Shown one piece after another: positions 57,911-64,000 of a DNA stretch of 64,000 bases. The notes under the pieces are model-generated. The model did not search any database. It was not told where the DNA came from and saw nothing but the letters and a program-made list of their open reading frames with translations. Origin of the DNA: Streptomyces sp. R21 (GTDB taxonomy: Bacteria; Actinomycetota; Actinomycetes; Streptomycetales; Streptomycetaceae); assembly GCF_041051975.1 (NCBI RefSeq), contig NZ_CP163435.1, forward strand, positions 9,206,501-9,270,500, in the 5' to 3' direction. A program made the translations under genes and the position numbers. How positions within the stretch are numbered: the stretch's first letter is position 1; each line of letters opens with the position of its first letter.

Positions 57911-58103
57911 GACGTTCACTCCCTTCGCCGCGCTGAGAGCTGCGAGGACCGCACCCACGCCGCGTTCCCCTGCTGCCATCGGTTATGCAGAAGCAGGCCG
58001 TCTGTCGAGGCCCCTGCCCGGGTCGGCGTGTGGGGCCCGCGCACCTTGCCCGTCGCCAGATCTCTTTACGCGGCTGTCATGTCCCTGTAGCTTCCGCGAA
58101 GCC

Positions 58104-58138
58104 GCAAGATTTTTCAGGAAGTTACCGGTTCTTCTTGC
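58104..58138. promoter_or_regulatory. inverted repeat upstream of the amylase gene, possible MalR/AmlR-type operator
   Basis: GCAAG (58104-58108) and CTTGC (58134-58138) flank a stretch that also holds GGAAG and CTTC as an inner inverted pair, 46 bp before the amylase ATG. Amylase and maltose genes of Streptomyces are repressed by LacI-type regulators at CTTGCAG-containing sites, so this is a candidate; the similarity is loose. Confidence 0.35.
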
Positions 58139-58184
58139 AGAGGTGTGTCCAACACCCTCTCGACGCCGCCGTATTGGAGTCGCC

Positions 58185-61160
58185 ATGAGACGTCACCTCC
58201 CACGCCTGCCACGACGCCCCCTGGCGGTGTTCGTGGCGGCGACCGCCCTGCTCGCACTCCTCTCGGAGAGACCGAGTACGGACCCCGTTCCCCTGCGGAA
58301 CACGGCCGCGACCTCCAACTCGGCGACCGTCTTCTACTACACGAAGACCAAGAACTGGCCCACCACGTACCTGCATTACGCGCCGGACGGCGGCTCCTGG
58401 ACCACTGTGCCCGGCACACAGATGGAGTCGGCCTGCACGGACTGGGTGAAGAAGACCGTCGACCTCGGCTCGGCCGCCGGTCTGCAGGCCACCTTCAACA
58501 ACGGCAGCGGAACCTGGGACAACAACGGCGGCAGCAACTACGCGCTGGGCACCGGCACGATCACCGTCAAGGACGGCGTGATCGCCCACAGCGACCCGTG
58601 CGCCGACGCCGGAACGGGCAGCGGCAACCAGGCCACCGTCTACTACTCCACCGCCACCTCCGGCTGGACCACCGCCAACATCCACTACGCGCCCACGGGC
58701 GGCTCCTGGACGACGGCCCCAGGCGTCGGTATGGAGGCCGCCTGCACCGGCTGGTGGAAGAAGACCCTCGACATCGGAACGGCGACCTCGCTGAAAGCCG
58801 CCTTCAACAACGGCAACGGCGTATGGGACAACAACAACAGCGCCGACTACTCCATCTCGGCCGGCACCACGACCGTGAAGGACAGGACGCTCACCAAGGA
58901 CGCCACCGACCCCTGCGCCGCCCAGCAACCGGACACCCAGGCCCCGACCGCGCCCACCAAGGTCACCGCGAGCGCCACCGACACGTCGATCGTGGTGAGC
59001 TGGGACGCGGCGACCGACGACACCGGCGTCACCAAGTACCAGGTCACCCGCACCGGCGGCACTCAGGGCACGGTCGTCACCGACATCGGCTCAACGGTCT
59101 ACTCCGACACCGGACTTGAGGAGAGGACCGGCTACACCTACACCGTGAAGGCCATCGACGCGGCCGGGAACACCTCGCCCGCCTCCGCCGAGGCCACGGC
59201 GACGACGGGCGTGAAGGCGCCCGCCCCGGCCTCCGGCACCCCGCTGGGCACCGACCCGCGCAAGGACCCGATCTACTTCGTTCTCACCGCCCGCTTCTAC
59301 GACGGCGACAGCTCCAACAACCGGGGCGGCAGCCAGGACGTGAAGTCGGGCAACGCGGCCAACAACGACCCCATGTTCCGCGGGGACTTCAAGGGCCTGG
59401 TGAACAAGCTCGACTACATCAAGGCGCTCGGCTTCTCGGCGGTCTGGATCACCCCGGTCGTCCTCAACCGCTCGGACTACGACTACCACGGCTATCACGG
59501 CTACGACTTCTACAAGGTCGACCCTCGCCTGGAGTCGGCCGGCGCCTCCTACCAGGACCTGATCAACGCGGCCCACGCCAAGGGCATGAAGATCTACCAG
59601 GACGTCGTCTACAACCACAGCTCCCGCTGGGGTGCCAAGGGCCTGTTCACGCCGACCGTGTACGGCGTGCGCGACTCCCAGTGGAGCTGGTACTACGACG
59701 AGAAGAACGAGGGCTTCGAGTACGACGGCCTGACCGTCGAGCCCAAGTCCGGGAAGTCGTACTACAACGGCGACCTCTGGTCCACGGCCGAACCGTCCGG
59801 CAACACCTGCCTCAACTGGGGCAAGCCCACCGGCGCCAAGAGCGCCGAGGGCTACACGCTCTACAACTGCCAGTGGCCCAGCCCCACTTCGGGCATGTTC
59901 CCCAAGACGTACTACCACCAGTGCTGGATCGGGAACTGGGAGGGCGAGGACTCACGGTCCTGCTGGCTGCACGAGGATCTGGCCGACTTCAACACCGAGT
60001 CGACGCCCGTGCAGAACTACCTCATCGGCGCCTACGACAAGTACATCGACATGGGCGTCGACGGCTTCCGTATCGACACGGCCGTGCACATCCCCCGCGT
60101 CACCTGGAACCGCCGCTTCCTGCCCGCCATCTACGACCGCGTCACCCAGAGGTTCGGCACCGACGCGGCCAAGAACTTCTTCGTCTTCGGCGAGGTCGGC
60201 GCGTTCGTCAACGACAAGTGGAACCGCGGCTCGGTGAACCACTCGGCGCAGTTCTTCACCTGGAAGGAACGCAAGGAGTACAGCGCGGACGACGCCACGG
60301 CGTCCATCGAACAGTACAACTACGAAGAGCAGTTGGGCACGGGCAACCAGCCGACCTCCACCAACGCCTTCCTGAGCGGCAACAGTTACCACACGCCCGA
60401 CCGCAGCCAGTTCTCCGGCATGAACATCATCGACATGCGCATGCACATGAACTTCGGTGACGCGCAGAACGCCTACAGCAATGGCAAGGACTCCGACGAC
60501 AGCGTCAACGACGCCACATACAACGTCGTCTACGTCGACAGTCACGACTACGGCCCGAACAAGTCCAGCACCCGCTACAGCGGAGGCACCGACGCCTGGG
60601 CCGAGAACATGGCCCTGATGTGGACCTTCCGCGGCATCCCCACCCTCTACTACGGCTCGGAGACCGAGTTCCAGGCGGGCAAGCAGATCGACTGCGGTCC
60701 GACCTGCCCGCTGGCGTCCACCGGACGCGCCTACTACGGCGACCACCTCGCCGGATCCGTCACGGCCTCCGACTTCGGCACGGTGGACTCGGCGAGCGGT
60801 GAGGTCGCCACGACACTCGCGCAGCCCCTGGTCAAGCACCTCCAGCGGCTGAACCAGATCCGCCGGGCGATCCCCGCCCTGCAGATGGGCCAGTACTCCA
60901 CCGACGGCATCAGCGGCTCGATGGCCTTCAAGCGCCGCTACACCAGCGGGAGTACGGACAGCTTCGCGCTCGTCACGGTCACCGGCGACGCCACGTACAC
61001 CGGCATCCCGAACGGCACCTACAAGGACGCCGTCACCGGTGACGTGAAGACCGTCTCCAACGGCACGCTGTCCGTGCCGGCACCCGGCAAGGGCAACCTG
61101 CGGGTGTACGTCCTGGGCGGCCCCGGCAAGATCGGGACCGCCGGGCCGTACCTGAAGTAG
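58185..61160 (+). CDS. secreted alpha-amylase with two CBM25 and one fibronectin III domain
   Basis: The 991-residue enzyme has a signal peptide (about 1-30), two CBM25-like starch-binding domains (about 45-135 and 145-235; SATVFYYTKTKNWPTTYLHY, QATVYYSTATSGWTTANIHY), FnIII (about 250-340) and GH13 (about 355-800), then a C-terminal beta domain. Region motifs are DVVYNH (473-478), GFRIDTAVH with nucleophile Asp631, GEV with Glu670, and HD with Asp788, so the catalytic triad is intact. It degrades starch or glycogen outside the cell. TTGGAG precedes the ATG. Confidence 0.92.
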   Translation: MRRHLPRLPRRPLAVFVAATALLALLSERPSTDPVPLRNTAATSNSATVFYYTKTKNWPTTYLHYAPDGGSWTTVPGTQMESACTDWVKKTVDLGSAAGLQATFNNGSGTWDNNGGSNYALGTGTITVKDGVIAHSDPCADAGTGSGNQATVYYSTATSGWTTANIHYAPTGGSWTTAPGVGMEAACTGWWKKTLDIGTATSLKAAFNNGNGVWDNNNSADYSISAGTTTVKDRTLTKDATDPCAAQQPDTQAPTAPTKVTASATDTSIVVSWDAATDDTGVTKYQVTRTGGTQGTVVTDIGSTVYSDTGLEERTGYTYTVKAIDAAGNTSPASAEATATTGVKAPAPASGTPLGTDPRKDPIYFVLTARFYDGDSSNNRGGSQDVKSGNAANNDPMFRGDFKGLVNKLDYIKALGFSAVWITPVVLNRSDYDYHGYHGYDFYKVDPRLESAGASYQDLINAAHAKGMKIYQDVVYNHSSRWGAKGLFTPTVYGVRDSQWSWYYDEKNEGFEYDGLTVEPKSGKSYYNGDLWSTAEPSGNTCLNWGKPTGAKSAEGYTLYNCQWPSPTSGMFPKTYYHQCWIGNWEGEDSRSCWLHEDLADFNTESTPVQNYLIGAYDKYIDMGVDGFRIDTAVHIPRVTWNRRFLPAIYDRVTQRFGTDAAKNFFVFGEVGAFVNDKWNRGSVNHSAQFFTWKERKEYSADDATASIEQYNYEEQLGTGNQPTSTNAFLSGNSYHTPDRSQFSGMNIIDMRMHMNFGDAQNAYSNGKDSDDSVNDATYNVVYVDSHDYGPNKSSTRYSGGTDAWAENMALMWTFRGIPTLYYGSETEFQAGKQIDCGPTCPLASTGRAYYGDHLAGSVTASDFGTVDSASGEVATTLAQPLVKHLQRLNQIRRAIPALQMGQYSTDGISGSMAFKRRYTSGSTDSFALVTVTGDATYTGIPNGTYKDAVTGDVKTVSNGTLSVPAPGKGNLRVYVLGGPGKIGTAGPYLK

Positions 61161-61169
61161 GGACAGCCG

Positions 61170-61200
61170 CTGCCGCTGCCGACCTGATCGAGAGCGGCAG
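61170..61200 (+). terminator. stem-loop after the amylase gene
   Basis: CTGCCGCT (61170-61177) and AGCGGCAG (61193-61200) form a perfect 8-bp stem with a 15-base loop, nine bases after the amylase stop. The loop is longer than ideal, so it may be a weak terminator. Confidence 0.5.
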
Positions 61201-61225
61201 GAATGCGTCCGTCCCCGCCGGGTAC
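61201..61225 (+). promoter_or_regulatory. possible sigma-B-type promoter
   Basis: GAAT, 15 bases, then GGGTAC matches the Streptomyces sigma-B consensus GNNT-N14-16-GGGTAC/T. The -10 element ends 77 bp before the SseB-like ATG and directly follows the terminator stem. I saw no other such match in the region. Confidence 0.4.
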
Positions 61226-61301
61226 GCGACCAGGGTGTGCCCAGGACCGATCTTCGAGGTCGTGTCCTGGGCGGCCCGTCCGTACTACCCCGGGATCTGC
61301 C

Positions 61302-61715
61302 ATGGACACGCCCTCGAACAACCACACCGCCCCCGTGACACCCGCGCAGGAGGCGCTGGACACGCTCGCCGTCAACACTCATGACACGGAGGCGCTGGAC
61401 ACGCTGGCCGGCAGCGACGTGCTCGTTCCGGTGCCCGACGACGTCGCCGACGACCCCGCCACCGATCCGACGGCCGTCGCGCTGCCCGTGCTGGAGCAGC
61501 CCGGCGGCGAGCAGGTCGTGCCGGTGTTCACCTCGGAGATGGAGATGGCCGGGCTGCTGCCCTTCGTGTCGCGCTATCGCCTGGTGCCGCTCGGCGCGCT
61601 CGCCTCGCAGTGGCCGTCCGGCGACCTCTCGCTCACCATCGACGCGGGCTCGACGCACGGCCTGACCCTCAACTCCGAGGGGGTCCGCACCTTGCTGGCG
61701 CGCCCCCAGGGGTGA
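61302..61715 (+). CDS. SseB-like N-terminal domain protein
   Basis: The 137-residue protein has the SseB N-terminal pattern (VPVPDD, then GGEQVVPVFTSEMEMAGLLP, LTLNSEGVRTLL). The N-terminal 35 residues contain a repeated EALDTLA. SseB-type proteins are a conserved accessory family of unknown mechanism. Start is the ATG at 61302 with a poor Shine-Dalgarno (CGGGA). Confidence 0.7.
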   Translation: MDTPSNNHTAPVTPAQEALDTLAVNTHDTEALDTLAGSDVLVPVPDDVADDPATDPTAVALPVLEQPGGEQVVPVFTSEMEMAGLLPFVSRYRLVPLGALASQWPSGDLSLTIDAGSTHGLTLNSEGVRTLLARPQG

Positions 61716-61844
61716 ACCCGGCGCCGGTCGGGAGCCGCGCGCCGGGCCGTCGTACGTGATCGGCCGCGGCCACCCGGAACCTCGTGACCGCGCACGGCCC
61801 GGGGTCACCCGAACCCCTCCTCACCCCGGCGTGACAATGACCCC

Positions 61845-62957
61845 ATGAAATGGATCTCCGGTGTGGCCGGCGGACTGCTCCTGGCCCTGGTCCTCGCCAG
61901 CATCCTGCGCACCCTCGTGGTGCCCCGCGGGCTGTACTCCTCGCTGGTGACCCGGTGGTGGTGGACCCTGCGCTTCGTGCTGCGCCTCGCCGCACCCGGC
62001 GGCAGCTACCGCGCCCACGACCGCGCCCAGACCTGGCTGGCCCCGCTCATGCTGATCGGCATGCTGGCGAGCTGGCTGGGCGGGGCGCTGATGGGCTTCG
62101 GGCTGCTGCTGCACGCGCTGTCCGGACTGTCCTGGGACAGCGTGTTCCGGGAGGCCGGATCCAGCCTGTTCACCCTCGGGTACGCCAGCGAGGCCCGGCT
62201 GCGGCTGTCCGCGCTCGACTTCCTGGCGGCGGCCACCGGCCCGGTGGTGATCGCGCTGCAGATCGCGTACCTGCCCACCCTGTACGCCGCCTACAACCGC
62301 CGCGAGCTGGAGGTCACCCTCCTCCAGTCGCGGGCCGGCGATCCCGCCTGGGGGCCGGAGATCCTGGCCCGGCAGTGGCTGGTCGACACCGAGAAGGCGC
62401 TGCCGGAGCTGTACCGCTCCTGGGAACGGCTCGCCTCGGACATCGGCGAGAGCCACTCCACGTACCCCGTCCTCTTGGCGTTCCGCTCGCCTCGGCCCTA
62501 CCGCAGCTGGATCGTCGGGCTCGTCGCGGTCATGGACGCGGCCGCCATGCAGCTCTCGCTCACCCCGGGCAGTGCCCCGCCCGAGGCGCGACTGGTGCTG
62601 CGCGCGGGCTTCACCGCGCTGCGCGACATCGCCCGCTCCCTGCGCTTCGACTTCGACGCCGACCCCGAGCCCGACACCCCGATCCAGCTGTCGTTCCTGG
62701 AGTTCGACGCGGCCGTGGCGATGGTGGAGGCGGCGGGCTTCCCCTCCGAGCGGACGGCCGAGCAGGCGTGGCCGCACTTCCAGGGCTGGCGCGTCAACTA
62801 CGAGGCGATCGCCTACGAGTTGTGCCGCCGAGGCGACGCCGTCCCCGCCCTGTGGACCGGGCCGCGGGACTTCGCGACGACCCAGATCCCGCCCGCCCGG
62901 CCCAAGGACCGGCGCCCGGGCGAAGGACGTCCGGAACTGCCCCCTGCCACCGCGTAG
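61845..62957 (+). CDS. membrane protein with degenerate potassium-channel-like pore
   Basis: The 370-residue protein has about four membrane helices (about 5-25, 65-90, 128-150 with others) and, between two of them, SSLFTLGYASEARLRLSALD. That resembles the K+ channel pore with TLGYA replacing TVGYGD, followed by an inner helix. The C-terminal ~210 residues are soluble, helical and unrecognised. It might be a divergent channel, or simply share the topology. The ATG at 61845 follows an unusually clear CCCC-rich gap; no other gene is coupled. Confidence 0.6.
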   Translation: MKWISGVAGGLLLALVLASILRTLVVPRGLYSSLVTRWWWTLRFVLRLAAPGGSYRAHDRAQTWLAPLMLIGMLASWLGGALMGFGLLLHALSGLSWDSVFREAGSSLFTLGYASEARLRLSALDFLAAATGPVVIALQIAYLPTLYAAYNRRELEVTLLQSRAGDPAWGPEILARQWLVDTEKALPELYRSWERLASDIGESHSTYPVLLAFRSPRPYRSWIVGLVAVMDAAAMQLSLTPGSAPPEARLVLRAGFTALRDIARSLRFDFDADPEPDTPIQLSFLEFDAAVAMVEAAGFPSERTAEQAWPHFQGWRVNYEAIAYELCRRGDAVPALWTGPRDFATTQIPPARPKDRRPGEGRPELPPATA

Positions 62958-63023
62958 TTCAGGCCCTCTTACAGGGGAAGATCCTGCGGGGACGGTCGTC
63001 CGACACGGAGAGGTGGGATCGCA

Positions 63024-63908
63024 GTGAGAGTCGTCCTGCTGGGTACGGCCGCAGGGGGCGGCTTCCCTCAGTGGAACTGCGCCTGCGCGCTGTGCGCCGC
63101 GGCCCGCGACGGCAAACTGCCCGCGCGCACGCAGGAGTCGGTCGCCATCAGCGGCAACTCCCGCGACTGGTGGCTGCTCAACGCCTCACCGGACATCCGT
63201 ACGCAGCTGATCGCCGCCCCCGCGCTCACGCCGGGACCCGGCCCCAGGGACACGCCCGTCCGCGGCGTCCTGCTGACCGACGCCGAGGCCGACCACGTCA
63301 TGGGGCTGACCGTCCTGCGCGGCGGCGCGGAACTCAAGGTCTACGCCCCACCGCCGGTTCTGGCCACGCTGGCACCGCTGCGCGGCATGCTGGACCGCTA
63401 CGCCCCATGGGTCTGGGCGGACAGCCTGGCCGAGGGCGGATTCGTGCTGTCCGGCGGCCTGGTCGTCAGCACGCACCCGATCGGTTCCAAGGTGCCCAAG
63501 TACGTGTCCGGTGCGGACGAGGACACGCGGTGGGTGACGGCGTACCGGATCGAGGACCTGGCCACCGGGGGAGTGCTGGTGTACGCGCCCTGCGTGGCCC
63601 GGTGGACTCCGGTGCTGGACCGGCTGCTGGACACCGCGGACTGCGTACTGCTGGACGGCACCTTCTACGCGGCCGACGAGATGGGCGCGGCGGTGCGCGC
63701 CGACAACGGGCAGGCCGCGATGGGTCACCTTCCGGTCTCCGGTGCGGACGGCAGCCTGGCCGCCCTCGCGGGCTTCCCGGGCCTGCGCCGGATCTACACG
63801 CACCTCAACAACACGAACCCGCTGCTCGACCCGGACTCGGAGGCCCGTGCCCGGGTCGCGGAGGCGGGCATCGAGGTGCTGGAGGACGGCGCCGAGGTCG
63901 TGCTCTAG
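63024..63908 (+). CDS. pqqB: PqqB, pyrroloquinoline quinone biosynthesis protein B
   Basis: The 294-residue metallo-beta-lactamase-fold protein matches PqqB: GTAAGGGFPQWNCACALC (about 7-24, with a zinc-binding Cys cluster), LTDAEADHVMGL (about 89-100) and THLNNTNPLL near the end. PqqB is an iron-dependent enzyme that hydroxylates an intermediate in PQQ synthesis. The GTG start has GAGAGGTGGG upstream. No pqqA, C, D or E gene is visible in the 92 bp that follow, but the window ends. Confidence 0.87.
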   Translation: MRVVLLGTAAGGGFPQWNCACALCAAARDGKLPARTQESVAISGNSRDWWLLNASPDIRTQLIAAPALTPGPGPRDTPVRGVLLTDAEADHVMGLTVLRGGAELKVYAPPPVLATLAPLRGMLDRYAPWVWADSLAEGGFVLSGGLVVSTHPIGSKVPKYVSGADEDTRWVTAYRIEDLATGGVLVYAPCVARWTPVLDRLLDTADCVLLDGTFYAADEMGAAVRADNGQAAMGHLPVSGADGSLAALAGFPGLRRIYTHLNNTNPLLDPDSEARARVAEAGIEVLEDGAEVVL

Positions 63909-63927
63909 GCCGGTCCGCCGAGCGAGA

Positions 63928-64000
63928 TCAGCCGTTCAGCATGCGGGCGAGGGTGGCGCGTTGCAGCGGGCGGACCTCGGTGTGCAGATCGCGGCCCTTC
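63928..64000 (-). CDS. C-terminal end of an unidentified protein (partial)
   Basis: On the minus strand the frame ending at the TGA 63928-63930 is open to the window edge and encodes KGRDLHTEVRPLQRATLARMLNG, 23 residues plus a partial codon. Composition is consistent with a coding end. It is convergent with pqqB, 19 bp apart, and too short to identify. Confidence 0.55.
   Translation of the reverse strand, partial: KGRDLHTEVRPLQRATLARMLNG

Noticed and set aside
59952..61808. 618-codon minus-strand frame across the amylase gene
   Set aside because: The plus-strand GH13 motifs and catalytic residues leave no doubt about the coding strand.
1..64000. tRNA, rRNA, insertion sequence or prophage genes
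   Set aside because: I looked for cloverleaf-like T-loops, transposase or integrase motifs and att-like repeats and saw none I could support.

Overview
The window is actinobacterial chromosomal DNA, almost certainly Streptomyces or a close relative. Base composition is very GC-rich, GTG starts are frequent, and many neighbouring genes overlap by four bases (ATGA or GTGA). The gene content is also typical: WhiB-like regulator, SpoIIE-type PP2C phosphatases with PAS/GAF domains, RsbW-like HATPase proteins, a MalT-type (LAL) LuxR giant regulator, a two-domain TerD protein, lipoprotein N-acyltransferase and a PucR regulator. I see no rRNA, tRNA, CRISPR array, transposase, integrase or phage module. 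The window starts inside one gene and ends inside another.

Layout. 0-8 kb: a methyltransferase; a TetR repressor with a perfect palindromic operator driving an unusual dehydrogenase-hydrolase fusion; an RlmG/RsmC-type RNA methyltransferase; AlkB; a ROK regulator. 7.6-13.1 kb, minus strand: an Eis-like acetyltransferase, a two-domain VOC protein, and a compact operon tetR - cupin - DUF4865 - phosphotriesterase-like hydrolase - tautomerase with two operator-like inverted repeats in front of tetR. 13.3-17 kb: a SHOCT/ABC ATPase/FtsX permease operon, closed by a strong terminator shared with an RsbW-like kinase gene. 18-32 kb: cysteine desulfhydrase-like PLP enzyme, SRPBCC protein, DeoR regulator, a large membrane protein with a serine-hydrolase domain, a beta-helix/CbxX AAA ATPase fusion, MOSC protein, LysR/NmrA divergent pair, and a SpoIIE phosphatase. 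32-40 kb: TerD protein, HpnB-like glycosyltransferase, glutamate racemase-like protein, O-antigen-ligase-like membrane protein, Lnt, Nudix. 40-44 kb: a 3-hydroxybutyrate dehydrogenase / PucR regulator / MHS transporter cassette. 44-49.5 kb: a multi-domain signalling protein whose PP2C metal ligands are lost, divergent from a LAL regulator. 49.6-58 kb: a transporter plus many small membrane or stress-type proteins (DUF2252, HdeD-like, YihY-like, SHOCT, WhiB, phosphoribosyltransferase). 58-64 kb: a secreted alpha-amylase with tandem starch-binding domains, an SseB-like protein, a channel-like membrane protein and PqqB.

The most unusual signal is structural. Between about 51.2 and 57.3 kb, five genes end inside short tandem duplications (15-33 bp units, two to four copies) that span their stop codons. 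Shorter tandem repeats occur in and next to the Eis-like gene and in the 19.5-19.8 kb intergenic region. The best functional candidates are the SpoIIE-like protein with a degenerate phosphatase domain but an intact kinase domain, the beta-helix/AAA fusion, the tetR-cupin-DUF4865-hydrolase-tautomerase operon, and a membrane protein carrying a degenerate potassium-channel-like filter.
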